Shown: positions 51,904 through 60,022, numbered from the stretch's first letter. The stretch is DNA of 64,000 nucleotides from UBA7672 sp965279085 (GCA_965279085.1 OZ257149.1:4464001-4528000), one strand, 5' to 3'. Numbers and translations are program-made. Notes: generated from the letters alone by a model not told the origin.

Positions 51904-52386
51904 ATGACGATCAAGGTAGGCGACAAACTTCCCGAGGCGACCCTCAAGGTGATGAAGGACGGCAAGCCTGCCGACATGACGATCTCCGACCTCACCAGGG
52001 GCAAGAAAGTTGCGCTGTTCGCCGTGCCGGGTGCGTTCACGCCGACCTGCTCGGCCAGACACCTGCCGGGCTACAAGGAGAAAGCGGCCGAGCTGCGGGG
52101 CAAGGGCGTTGACACGATCGCGTGCGTATCGGTCAACGACGTGTTCGTCATGAACGCCTGGGGCAAGGACCAGCAGGTGGGCGAGGATGTCGTGATGCTG
52201 GCGGACGGCAATGGCGATTTCGCGAAGGCTGTCGGCCTCGAGATGGACGGCAAGGGCTTCGGCATGGGCGGGCGTTCGCAGCGTTACTCGATGATCGTCG
52301 AGGACGGCGTGGTGAAGTCGCTGAACGTCGAAGCGCCGGGCAAGTTCGAGGTCAGCGCCGCCGAGTATATGCTCGGCCAGCTCTAG
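51904..52386 (+). CDS. Peroxiredoxin, Prx5-type
   Basis: A 160-residue atypical 2-Cys or 1-Cys peroxiredoxin of the Prx5/AhpE-like group. The peroxidatic site is VPGAFTPTCS, Cys49, with the conserved Thr46. NDVFVMNAWGK and GMGGRSQRYSMIVEDG are the family motifs, including the active-site Arg. No other Cys appears after Cys49 except CVSVNDV at about residue 73, so a resolving partner such as glutaredoxin is possible. ATG at 51904 follows GAGGAGAC. Confidence 0.93.
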   Translation: MTIKVGDKLPEATLKVMKDGKPADMTISDLTRGKKVALFAVPGAFTPTCSARHLPGYKEKAAELRGKGVDTIACVSVNDVFVMNAWGKDQQVGEDVVMLADGNGDFAKAVGLEMDGKGFGMGGRSQRYSMIVEDGVVKSLNVEAPGKFEVSAAEYMLGQL

Positions 52387-52388
52387 GG

Positions 52389-52859
52389 CTACGCTGGACC
52401 TGGAACCCGCGTGGAGTGGAAGAAGCGGATGCGCCAGCGCTGGCCGTCATGGATCAGCGTGGCGGATTCGAGCCATGACAGCTGGCGCGTGACGCCGGCC
52501 TGTGTGCGCGCGCCGGTGGCGACGTAAGTGACCAGCGCCGTGTTGCAGGCGGCTTCCACCTTCGGGTCGTTGACCTTCCATTCGTAGACCGCGCCGGCGG
52601 CGTGCTGTTCCTTGATCACGTTGAACAGCGCGTCGCCGTCGAAGCGCTTGCCGACGTCGAAGGAGAAGAAGTCCTTCGTGGTGGCCGCATGCCAGCCCGC
52701 GAGATCGTCGCTTGCGAGGGCGGCGTACATGTCGCGCATTGTCTGTGCGACTTCGGTGACTGCCCGGTCGGGTGCGGGGCACGAGGCGGGCACCGACGGC
52801 GCGTGCGTGCAGGCCGTGAATGCGAGCGCGGCCAGAGCCGTCAGTACACGCTGCATCAT
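52389..52859 (-). CDS. SnoaL/NTF2-like lipoprotein
   Basis: A 156-residue lipoprotein (MMQRVLTALAALAFTAC, lipobox FTAC) with an NTF2-like or DUF4440-type fold: helix MRDMYAALASDDLAGWHAATTKDFFSFD and strands VYEWKV and ALVTYVATGART, with RWRIRFFHSTR at the end. Members are often of unknown role. The start is ATG at 52859 or 52856, after GGGAG. It converges on the peroxiredoxin gene with a 2-base gap. Confidence 0.72.
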   Translation of the reverse strand: MMQRVLTALAALAFTACTHAPSVPASCPAPDRAVTEVAQTMRDMYAALASDDLAGWHAATTKDFFSFDVGKRFDGDALFNVIKEQHAAGAVYEWKVNDPKVEAACNTALVTYVATGARTQAGVTRQLSWLESATLIHDGQRWRIRFFHSTRVPGPA

Positions 52860-52993
52860 GCATCTCCCGACCAAGCGTCTGCGTTGTGCGCTGGAACGCG
52901 GTTAACGTCCACTTGGCGCGCTTGCAACTCGCCGCTTGACCCCCATGTTAGTCCATGACAAGGTTCCTTGTCACGGTTGAGGAGGGCGATGGG

Positions 52994-53989
52994 ATGGATT
53001 TCGATCTGAACAGTGCGGGGCTCCTGGTGCCCGTCCTGCTGGTGGTGCTTGGTGTCATCCTCATCTTCAGCGCCGTGAAGGTCGTGCCGCAGGGCTATCA
53101 GTACACGGTCGAACAATTCGGCCGGTACACGCGCACGCTGTCTCCCGGCCTCGCTTTCATCATGCCGTTCGTGGACCGCATCGGTCACAAGCTGAACATG
53201 ATGGAGAGCGTGCTCGACATTCCGACGCAGGAAGTGATCACGAAGGACAACGCGCAGGTTTCCTGCGACGCCGTGGTGTTCACACAGATCGTCGATCCGG
53301 TGCCGGCCGCGTATGAGGTGAACGACCTCGTGCGTGCGATCAGCAATCTTTCGATGACGAACATCCGTACGGTCGTCGGCTCGATGGACCTCGACCAGGT
53401 GTTGTCAAACCGCGACGACATCAACGCGCGGCTGCTGAAAGTGATCGATGCGGCGACTATTCCGTGGGGCGTGAAGGTCACGCGGATCGAGATCAAGGAC
53501 CTGACGCCGCCGGGCGACATTACAGAAGCGATGGCGCGGCAGATGAAGGCTGAGCGCCTGAAACGCGCGCAGATTCTGGAAGCCGAAGGCGACCGGGCGT
53601 CGGCCATTCTCAAGGCCGAGGGCCTGAAACAATCGCAGATCCTTGAAGCCGAGGGCCGCCGCGAGGCTGCGTTCCGCGACGCCGAGGCGCGCGAGCGGGC
53701 GGCGGAAGCCGAAGCGAAGGCGACCGAAGTCGTGTCGCAAGCCATCGCTGCGGGCGACGTGAACGCGATCAACTACTTCCTTGGCCTGAAGTACGTGGAA
53801 GCGTTCGCCAAGCTGGCGTCGTCGCCGCAGCAGCGCACGGTAATCGTGCCGGCGGACTTCGCCGGTCTGGTCGGCGCGATCGAGGGCGTGAAGGCGCTGA
53901 CGGACAATGTGAAGCGCGGTGGTCCCACGACGGAACTGCCGCGGCCGCCGGGCGGCGGCAATCCGAGCCCGTTTGCAACGCGAGGCTAG
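52994..53989 (+). CDS. SPFH-domain membrane protein (stomatin/prohibitin family, QmcA-like)
   Basis: A 331-residue protein. One N-terminal transmembrane helix (LLVPVLLVVLGVILIFSAV) precedes an SPFH domain (VVPQGYQYTVEQFGRYTRTL; TQEVITKDNAQVSCDAVVF; YEVNDLVRAISNLSMTNIR; SMDLDQVLSNRDDINARL) and a heptad-like coiled coil rich in AEG units (RAQILEAEGDRASAILKAEG). It should form membrane-associated oligomers. It is paired with nfeD, and such SPFH-NfeD pairs are common operons. ATG at 52994 after GAGGAGGG is preferred to ATG at 52955. Confidence 0.92.
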   Translation: MDFDLNSAGLLVPVLLVVLGVILIFSAVKVVPQGYQYTVEQFGRYTRTLSPGLAFIMPFVDRIGHKLNMMESVLDIPTQEVITKDNAQVSCDAVVFTQIVDPVPAAYEVNDLVRAISNLSMTNIRTVVGSMDLDQVLSNRDDINARLLKVIDAATIPWGVKVTRIEIKDLTPPGDITEAMARQMKAERLKRAQILEAEGDRASAILKAEGLKQSQILEAEGRREAAFRDAEARERAAEAEAKATEVVSQAIAAGDVNAINYFLGLKYVEAFAKLASSPQQRTVIVPADFAGLVGAIEGVKALTDNVKRGGPTTELPRPPGGGNPSPFATRG

Positions 53990-53992
53990 GCC

Positions 53993-54466
53993 ATGGACGC
54001 CCTTGTCGGTTTCTTCGAAAGCCTGACGATCTGGCACTGGGTCGGCCTCGGCATCGTGCTGATGACGATCGAGGTCGCCGTCGGCACGTTCGACCTGCTG
54101 TGGGTCTCGGTTGGGGCGTTTTTGACGGCGCTGTTCGCGCTGATCGTGCCGCTGCCCGCGGGCGGCTGGCAGGGACAGATGGTGTTCTTCGGCGTTGTCG
54201 CGATCGCATTCGTGATCTCGGGGCGGACGTTGTTCAAGGGCCTGCGCCAGCGCACGACATCTCATCCCAACCTCAATGACCGGCTGGCCAACATGGTCGG
54301 AATGCACGGCGAGGCAGCCACGAATTTCGACCAGGGCGAAGGCAAGGTGAAGGTCGGCGATACGGTGTGGATTGCGAAGCAGTCGGACGAGACCGTGATC
54401 GTCGAAGGCGACAAGATAGTGGTGACCGGGTCCGAGGCCGGTCGCCTGAAGGTGCGTCTCGCCTAG
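53993..54466 (+). CDS. NfeD-family membrane protein
   Basis: A 157-residue protein with three hydrophobic helices (WHWVGLGIVLMTIEVAVGTF; LLWVSVGAFLTALFALIVPL; MVFFGVVAIAFVISG) and a C-terminal OB-fold tail (LANMVGMHGEAATNFDQGEG; KVKVGDTVWIAKQSDETVIV). This is the short NfeD form that partners SPFH proteins. It starts 3 bases after the SPFH gene. Its stop TAG lies inside a CTAG shared with the convergent gene. Confidence 0.93.
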   Translation: MDALVGFFESLTIWHWVGLGIVLMTIEVAVGTFDLLWVSVGAFLTALFALIVPLPAGGWQGQMVFFGVVAIAFVISGRTLFKGLRQRTTSHPNLNDRLANMVGMHGEAATNFDQGEGKVKVGDTVWIAKQSDETVIVEGDKIVVTGSEAGRLKVRLA

Positions 54467-55305
54467 GTCTTCGCGCCGATCTTCAGGCCTTTGACGACGA
54501 TGATCTTGGCGAGGTTCACGCCCGGGATGAACGTGTTCAACGCCTCGGCTCCTGCATCGAGCAGGAAGTCGCGATCGACCAGCTTGCCGACATAGGCCTC
54601 GAACGTCGTGCCGCCCGTGCGTGTTTCGCCGGTGACAGCGTCGACTTCGACGACGGCTTCTTTCTGCTGCCACTTGTAACGCACGGCGTAGACCGGGCGG
54701 TAATAGAGGTCGATTGCGTCGATCAGCATCTTCTCTTCGATGATGCGATCGGCTTCGATCTTGCGGATGGCCTGGCTGATGACCTCGCGGGTCAGCATCG
54801 AGGCCTTTGCCTGCGGCGGTACGATGATCGCGCCGGCTTTCGCCTTCTCGTTGAGGTCGTCAGCGGTGACTGTCGCCGCCTCCTGGCCGACATAGGATTT
54901 GAGACCGGCGTCGGCTTTCTTGGTGATGCCGTCGAACAGCCAGTCGCGTTGCGCGGATTCGTTGCAGCATTCGGTGACAGTGATCGTCGCTTCGCGGTTG
55001 GTGACCGGGTAGGTCTGGTCGTTGAGCGTGACCGACTGGACTTCGGGGTTCACCTTCAGCTTGTGCTGGCGCTGACGCTCGTAGATGTGCGTGGTGGAGG
55101 CGCTGAGGCGCCAGAAGGGCTGGAGGCGGAGTTCGCGGTAGACGACTTCGTAGTCCTCGTCCTTTGGCTTGTTGAGGAAGCCGCCGAGCTTGGCGAAAGC
55201 GCCGAAGGCGTCGGTTCGTTTCGACCAGGCGCGGCCTTCCGCCTGCGGCGCGCCGAGCTTGTCCGGCAGGAGGAGAATGCGTTCTTCCGCGAGTTCGACG
55301 TTCAT
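54463..55305 (-). CDS. Hypothetical protein, unrecognised
   Basis: A 280-residue protein starting at ATG 55305 (MNVELAEERILLLPDKLG). It has alpha/beta composition and no membrane segment or signal. Notable features are YEVVYRELRLQPFWRLSAST, a CC pair in TITVTECCNESAQRDWLFD, and an internal helix EVISQAIRKIEADRIIEEKM. A C-terminal beta-rich part includes LYYRPVYAVRYKWQQKEAVV. No family is recognised. It is convergent with nfeD and shares the CTAG stop region. The ribosome binding site (CGGGGCG) is mediocre. Confidence 0.55.
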   Translation of the reverse strand: MNVELAEERILLLPDKLGAPQAEGRAWSKRTDAFGAFAKLGGFLNKPKDEDYEVVYRELRLQPFWRLSASTTHIYERQRQHKLKVNPEVQSVTLNDQTYPVTNREATITVTECCNESAQRDWLFDGITKKADAGLKSYVGQEAATVTADDLNEKAKAGAIIVPPQAKASMLTREVISQAIRKIEADRIIEEKMLIDAIDLYYRPVYAVRYKWQQKEAVVEVDAVTGETRTGGTTFEAYVGKLVDRDFLLDAGAEALNTFIPGVNLAKIIVVKGLKIGAKT

Positions 55306-55395
55306 GTGCGCCCCGACTTCGGCCGCTGGTTTACACCAGCCAGAGGCGCGCGGCAAAAGCGGACGCGCGGAACAGGCGTTGCTGTGGGCTAAGCC

Positions 55396-55842
55396 CTATC
55401 GCCGCGGGCGATTTTCGTCGCAGCCGAGGCGGGCGAGGGCGTCGGCCCGGTCGTTCTCGGCGTGTCCCGAATGGCCTTTTACCCAGCGCCAATCGACCTT
55501 GTGGGACTTGGCGGCCGCGTCGAGCCGGATCCAGAGATCCTGGTTCTTCACGGGCTCCTTGGCTGCGTTCTTCCAGCCGTTCTTCTTCCAGTTGACGATC
55601 CACTTGGTGAGGCCGTCCTTCACATACGTGCTGTCCGTGTGGAGGACGATCTTCGCGCCGGCCGGGTAGGACTCCAGCGCCGCGATGGCGGCCATCAGTT
55701 CCATGCGATTGTTGGTCGTGGCCGGCTCGCCGCCATGCAGTTCGGTCTCGACGCCATCGGCGCGGATAAGCACGCCCCAGCCGCCCGGGCCAGGGTTTCC
55801 GGAGCATGCGCCGTCGGTCCAGATTTCAATCATGTCAGCCAT
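55396..55842 (-). CDS. rnhA: Ribonuclease HI
   Basis: A 148-residue RNase HI. The catalytic residues are in the E. coli positions: Asp10 (WTDGACSGNPG), Glu48 (NNRMEL), Asp70 (HTDSTYV), His124 (VKGHSGH) and Asp134 (NDRADALA). It cleaves RNA in RNA-DNA hybrids during replication. It is the first of two minus-strand genes here; the hypothetical protein gene follows 90 bases downstream. Confidence 0.96.
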   Translation of the reverse strand: MADMIEIWTDGACSGNPGPGGWGVLIRADGVETELHGGEPATTNNRMELMAAIAALESYPAGAKIVLHTDSTYVKDGLTKWIVNWKKNGWKNAAKEPVKNQDLWIRLDAAAKSHKVDWRWVKGHSGHAENDRADALARLGCDENRPRR

Positions 55843-55898
55843 ATGGGTCAGGTCAGCGGGTTCGCTGGCGGCGTCAAGACTCGTGATAACACGGGTGC

Positions 55899-56501
55899 AT
55901 GGGGCACAGCGTTCAGCTGATCATCGGGCGGGGCGAGGCGGTAGCCGCTTTCCTGCGCCAGTGGCCGGGTTCGCGCAGCGTGGAACTGCGCGGCGACTGG
56001 ATGGCGATTCCTGTGGAGGATGCGCTGTACTCGGCCGTCGAGGCGAAGGCGCCGGGCGCGACGCGGCCGCCGGAGCTGGATGTCTCGCCGCTCGGGCTGG
56101 AGCTGGCGCTGGCCGAGGCGACGCGTGAAGGCGGCGGGCTCGCTTATGTCGAGACGGAATATTTTGGCGGGCAGGGCGAGCAGTCGGCCATGGCGTTTGC
56201 CGATGGGCGCGAGGCGATGGCCGCGCAACGCTCTCGCGGTGGAGGCGGGCCGATCAATCAGGCGCTGCGAAGGATCGGTGTCGTGCGTGGCGCGGACGAT
56301 GAGTTCGACACGGTGGGGTTGGGTGAGCGTCGGTCCATGAGCGACTACGAGCCGGAGGGAACTGTGCGGTTGCGGGGCGTCGTGCCTGCACGTCATGAGC
56401 TGGAGCCTGGAGAGGGCAAGACCCATCTGCCGATGTGGCTGGTGTTGGTGTTTGTGGCGCTTGCGATCGGCGGCGGCGTGTTCATGGCGGTGGCGCGGTA
56501 G
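55899..56501 (+). CDS. Hypothetical protein with C-terminal transmembrane helix
   Basis: A 200-residue protein. The C-terminus has one membrane helix (LPMWLVLVFVALAIGGGVFM). The rest is soluble and includes ALYSAVEAKAPGATRPPELD and the glycine-rich linker QRSRGGGGPINQALRRIG. No family is recognised. It is probably cytosolic with a tail anchor. Its stop overlaps the GTG of the next gene by one base, so the two may be co-translated. Confidence 0.6.
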   Translation: MGHSVQLIIGRGEAVAAFLRQWPGSRSVELRGDWMAIPVEDALYSAVEAKAPGATRPPELDVSPLGLELALAEATREGGGLAYVETEYFGGQGEQSAMAFADGREAMAAQRSRGGGGPINQALRRIGVVRGADDEFDTVGLGERRSMSDYEPEGTVRLRGVVPARHELEPGEGKTHLPMWLVLVFVALAIGGGVFMAVAR

Positions 56502-57028
56502 TGGCGATCAGGATCGATGCTCATCCTTTGCCGGGAGGCACCTTGCTGGCGCGATACCGGGATATGCCGGGTGCATACACCGACTGCTACTCGACCGTTG
56601 TCGAGCTGCAGGTCAGCGCGGAAGCGTTCATCGAGGCGTTCTACACGACCGCATTGTTCAAGTGCGAGCGGTTCGTCCTGTTCTTCATAGGACGCGGCAC
56701 GACCGACGCCATCGTTCGGGCGCTTGCGGTAGGCAAGGTGAATGCTTTCGCGGCGTGGACGGTCGAGGGCCGTGGCGAGAACGAGTTGCTGGTCTGTGAC
56801 TTCGTGGGACTGACGCGCAGCTGGCTGATGGCAGAGCCACACGAGAACGGCACGCGATTGTATTTCGGGAGTGCAGCCGTGCCGCGCTCACGGGACAAGA
56901 TGGGCAATCCGCGTCCGGGTTGGGGTTTCAGGTTCTTCGCCCCGCTTCACGTCATTTACGCGAAGGCGCTGCTGCGGGCTGCGGCAAAGAAGGTTACGCG
57001 GCAAGCCCGCAACGCTCACGCCCCGTAG
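56501..57028 (+). CDS. DUF2867-like protein (weak assignment)
   Basis: A 175-residue protein starting with GTG at 56501 (MAIRIDAHPLPGGTLLARYR). It has the broad pattern of the DUF2867 family: a long alpha/beta N-terminal part (DCYSTVVELQVSAEAFIEAF), the central strand VNAFAAWTVEGRGENELLVC and a C-terminal FFAPLHVIYAKALLRAAAKK. DUF2867 members often have ...H...LL-A at this end. No catalytic residue is assigned. Its end overlaps the convergent thrB by 13 bases. Confidence 0.5.
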   Translation: MAIRIDAHPLPGGTLLARYRDMPGAYTDCYSTVVELQVSAEAFIEAFYTTALFKCERFVLFFIGRGTTDAIVRALAVGKVNAFAAWTVEGRGENELLVCDFVGLTRSWLMAEPHENGTRLYFGSAAVPRSRDKMGNPRPGWGFRFFAPLHVIYAKALLRAAAKKVTRQARNAHAP

Positions 57029-57975
57029 TCCTCCGGTGACCTTGCCTGGCGATGGAAGCCGAGGCGTTCGGCGTAGTCGAGGGGGTTGTGGGGTTTTACC
57101 AAGGCGTCCTTGGGTGTCGCGGCGAGGTCGACGAGGCGGGTGAGGAAGAAGCGCATGGCCGCTCCGCGCGCCAGGACGGGGAGGGCGACGTGCTCGCGCG
57201 GTTCGAGGCGGCGGATGGTTTCGTAGCCGGAGATCAGGGCGCGGCCCTTTGTGAGATTGTACTCGCCGCGGCGTTCGAAGCACCAAGCGTTGAGGCAGAC
57301 GGCGAGGTCGTAGGAGAGGAAGTCCGAGCAGGCGAAGTAGAAGTCGATGACGCCCGAGAGTCTGCCATCGAGGAAGAAGGTGTTGTCGGGGAACAGGTCG
57401 GCGTGGATGGCGCCGCCGGGCAGGTGCTTCGGCCAGTTGGCTTTCAGGAAGTCGAGATCGCCTGACACCTGCGAGGCGAGGCCGGGGGAGAGGGCGTCGG
57501 CTTCGCCATCGCGGCCTTCCCAGAGTTTTGGCCATGCGCCGATCGAGAGGTCGTTGGGGCGGCGGAGGCGGAAGTCGGCGAGCGAGGCGTGGAGGCTGGC
57601 GAGGCCGGCGCCGAGCGCGCGACACTGGTCGATGTCGGGGCGGCGGGGGCTCATGCCCTGCAGGAAGGTGCAGATGACTGTCGGTTTGCCGTGGATGGTT
57701 CGCAGCGGGTTTCCGTCTTTCGCGGGAACGGGGAGCGGCGCGGGGAAGCCCTTCGAGGCAAGGTGTCCCATCATGCCCATGAAGAAGGGCAGGTCTTCCC
57801 GTCGCGCGCGCTTCTCGAAGACGGTGAGAATGTAGCGACCCTTGGGCGTCTCGAGCAGGAAGTTCGAGTTCTCGACGCCTTCCGCAATGCCCTTGAACGC
57901 GAGCGCGGGACCGAGATCGTACTCGGTCAGCAGATCGGCGAGCGCCTGATCATCGATGTCTGTGTAGACGGCCAT
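57016..57975 (-). CDS. thrB: Homoserine kinase, APH-fold type
   Basis: A 319-residue kinase of threonine synthesis. This is the aminoglycoside-phosphotransferase-fold ThrB used by alphaproteobacteria and pseudomonads: MAVYTDIDDQALADLLTEYD, GVENSNFLLETPKGRYILTV, catalytic loop AIHADLFPDN and GVIDFYFACSDFLSYDLAVC. It starts at ATG 57975 on the minus strand. ispH lies about 2 kb further on the same strand; a thrB-ispH-rnhA linkage is known in alphaproteobacteria, and here it is split by the sulfatase gene. Confidence 0.93.
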   Translation of the reverse strand: MAVYTDIDDQALADLLTEYDLGPALAFKGIAEGVENSNFLLETPKGRYILTVFEKRARREDLPFFMGMMGHLASKGFPAPLPVPAKDGNPLRTIHGKPTVICTFLQGMSPRRPDIDQCRALGAGLASLHASLADFRLRRPNDLSIGAWPKLWEGRDGEADALSPGLASQVSGDLDFLKANWPKHLPGGAIHADLFPDNTFFLDGRLSGVIDFYFACSDFLSYDLAVCLNAWCFERRGEYNLTKGRALISGYETIRRLEPREHVALPVLARGAAMRFFLTRLVDLAATPKDALVKPHNPLDYAERLGFHRQARSPEDYGA

Positions 57976-58023
57976 GATCGCTGGTTAGGGGCTGGCCGGG
58001 TTACAGGCAAGCAAAGTGTGGGT

Positions 58024-59358
58024 TCAGGCGGGCTTCGCCGTCTTCAACGGGCCGAAGGTTGTGCGGGCGCGCTCCACGCGCGCTATCAGATCGGCCAGCA
58101 CATCGGGGTGGCGGGAGGAGACATCGTAGGATTCCTGCGGGTCGTTGGCCATGTCGACCAGGACGGCCCAGTCGTCGCGGCCAGCGGCGTCGAGTTGAGC
58201 GTCATAGGTGCGGTAGTGGCTGCGGACGACGTATTTCCAGCGTTGCGTGCGGACGGCGGCGACATCTTCGTTGATGAAGAGGACGAGTTCGTCGTGCGGC
58301 GAGGGCGCGTTGCGGATGGTGAGCAGTGATGTGATGTCGGCGCCGTCGAGTTGGACTTCTGGGGCAGGCGCGTTGGCCCATTTCGCGATGGTGGGCAGGA
58401 GGTCGGTGTTCATGGCGATGCTGTCGTTGACGAGGCCGGCGGGGATGCGACCCGGCTGGCGCGCGATGAAGGGCACGCGATAGCCGCCTTCCCATCCCGC
58501 GCCGCCCTTGCGGTCGCGCAGGCCGCCGGAAGAGCCTTCCCACCACGGGCCGTTGTCGGACGTGACGATGACGAGCGTGTCGTTGTCGAGGCCGAGCGCC
58601 TTCAGCTTCGCGAACAACTTGCCCATGTTGTCGTCGATCTCTTCGACGACGTCGCCGTATTCGGCGGCGGCGCTCTTGCCGGCGTGATCGGGATGCGGAT
58701 CGAGAGGAACGTGCGGCGCGGTGAGTGTGAGAAGCAGGAAGAAGGGGCGGTCCTTGTTGGCGTCGATGAATTGCAGGCCGCGCTGGAAGAAGCGTTCGGT
58801 GAGACGGTCCATCGGAACGTCTTCCTGTGTCAGCTCGACGCCGGGCGCGGCGTTGTAGAAGCTGATCGGCTTCATGTCGTGGCTGTAGGGCAGGCCGGCG
58901 AAGAGATCGAAGCCTTGCTGCGTCGGCGGCCAGAACGGTGCGGTGTGGCCGAGGTGCCATTTGCCGACGAGGGCGGTGGCGTAGTCGGGCTTCAGGGCTT
59001 CGGCGATGGTGATCTCGGAAAGCGGCAGGCCGTGCGTGTCGGTTTGTCGGATCACGTCCATCGCGAGGCCGGTGCGGATCGGGTAGCGGCCGGTGAGCAG
59101 GCCGGCGCGCGAGGGCGTGCAGACGTTGGCCGAGGCGTAGAAGGCGGTGAGGCGTGCGCCCTCGGCCGCCATCCGGTCGAGGTTCGGCGTGCGGATGGCG
59201 CGGGCGCCGAAGACGCCAAGATCGCCGTAGCCGAGATCGTCGGCGAGCACGACGATGATGTTGGGCTTGCGCAGCGGCGCGGACGCCAGTTGCAGGGGCG
59301 TGGTGCAGGCGGCGAGGGCGGCTGCGGCGGTGGAGGCGAGGAAATGGCGGCGGTTCAT
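58024..59358 (-). CDS. Arylsulfatase-type sulfatase, predicted exported lipoprotein
   Basis: A 444-residue type I sulfatase. The N-terminus has a Tat-like twin arginine (MNRRHFLAS) and also a lipobox (ALAAC, Cys18). The formylglycine motif CTPSRAGLLTGR starts at Cys80. The metal-binding DDLGYGD, the GKWHLG segment, the APHVPLDPH histidine and TSDNGPWWE are intact. It should hydrolyse sulfate esters outside the cytoplasm, given a formylglycine-generating enzyme elsewhere. Insertion between thrB and ispH suggests an accessory gene. The GANTC-rich tract at 59435-59602 lies just upstream of its start. Confidence 0.92.
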   Translation of the reverse strand: MNRRHFLASTAAAALAACTTPLQLASAPLRKPNIIVVLADDLGYGDLGVFGARAIRTPNLDRMAAEGARLTAFYASANVCTPSRAGLLTGRYPIRTGLAMDVIRQTDTHGLPLSEITIAEALKPDYATALVGKWHLGHTAPFWPPTQQGFDLFAGLPYSHDMKPISFYNAAPGVELTQEDVPMDRLTERFFQRGLQFIDANKDRPFFLLLTLTAPHVPLDPHPDHAGKSAAAEYGDVVEEIDDNMGKLFAKLKALGLDNDTLVIVTSDNGPWWEGSSGGLRDRKGGAGWEGGYRVPFIARQPGRIPAGLVNDSIAMNTDLLPTIAKWANAPAPEVQLDGADITSLLTIRNAPSPHDELVLFINEDVAAVRTQRWKYVVRSHYRTYDAQLDAAGRDDWAVLVDMANDPQESYDVSSRHPDVLADLIARVERARTTFGPLKTAKPA

Positions 59359-59434
59359 GGTGACATGGTCGTCATGTTTCGGGGCGCGTCCAGTGGGAGT
59401 TGGGGGTGACGTTGGGCGAGGGGCTCACGGAAGA

Positions 59435-59602
59435 TCCGGCGGATTCGGGTTCCGGCCGTTTTTGCCGAATCGGCGGATTCGCCGGAAAATTCGGCGGGGA
59501 CGAAAATCGCCGGCGGAATCGGGAAATCGGTCGCGCGAAAATTCCGCCGATTCCACCGATTCCGGAAATTCCGCGGAATCCGGATTCTTCCAATTCTTCC
59601 GT
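59435..59602 (+). repeat. GANTC-rich 9-nt-periodic repeat tract
   Basis: GATTC/GAATC occurs at 59442, 59467, 59476, 59516, 59549, 59558, 59576 and 59583, with further GGCGGATTC-like variants. Adjacent sites are spaced 9 or 18 bases in three cases, suggesting a degenerate 9-nt unit. The left and right halves are partly inverted copies of each other (around 59464-59492 and 59537-59565). GANTC is the CcrM methyltransferase site in alphaproteobacteria. Confidence 0.75.
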
Positions 59603-59778
59603 TCTGGACTGCATCCGGTCTCTCCGTTTCTGGCGTGGAGAGTATGCGGCTGGATGGGACGGGTGGTGGGTTGGTGGTTCCAGATCCTACACCTGCGACG
59701 AGCTTCAGCGTTGGAAACGCAGGTGAAAGTTTCTGCGGGGCGGGTTTAGATTCCGCAGGATTGTGCAGGCTCTCTCAA

Positions 59779-59810
59779 CCGCATCCCCCGCGAAGGCGGG
59801 GGTCCAGGGA
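59779..59810 (-). repeat. Palindromic repeat, copy 2 (inverted orientation)
   Basis: Stem CCCCCGC (59785-59791) and GCGGGGG (59796-59802) with GAAG loop, followed by TCCAGGGA. Read on the minus strand it matches copy 3 (59868-59898) at about 27 of 31 positions. Confidence 0.7.
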
Positions 59811-59867
59811 CGGTGTGAAGCCGAGCGCGGACTGGAAGCCTCACGTCAGGACAAGACTTGGCGTCAG

Positions 59868-59898
59868 CCCTGGATCCCCGCTTTCGCGGGGAACGCGG
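59868..59898 (+). repeat. Palindromic repeat, copy 3
   Basis: CCCTGGA, then stem TCCCCGC (59875-59881) and GCGGGGA (59886-59892) with TTTC loop, then ACGCGG. Together with copy 2 it makes an inverted doublet with a 57-base spacer, and its core plus flank matches copy 1 at 41399. Confidence 0.7.
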
Positions 59899-60022
59899 AC
59901 CTGACGGTACGCTTCCTTGGGGCGGGTCGAGGTGTTTCGGCATCCGCGTTGCGAGACGGTGGGGGCAGCTGATCTCGCCGCGGTGCGGCGACTGCCGGGC
60001 GGGAGTGCCGGCGGTTCGGAGG

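Larger units (their letters stand above)
59359..60022 (+). other. Intergenic region between the sulfatase and ispH genes
   Basis: A 664-base stretch without a supported gene. Both flanking genes are on the minus strand, so this region holds the sulfatase upstream sequence and the ispH 3-prime flank. It contains the GANTC-rich repeat (59435-59602) and an inverted pair of palindromic repeats (59779-59898). Open frames crossing it, such as one rich in Gly-Ile on the minus strand at 59372-59614, are products of the repeat and show no start signal. Confidence 0.7.

Noticed and set aside
59372..59614. Gly-Ile-rich minus-strand frame in the GANTC tract
   Set aside because: Its repeated residues (SGIGGIGGI) are a direct translation of the 9-nt repeat; no ribosome binding site, and the plus-strand frames are equally open.
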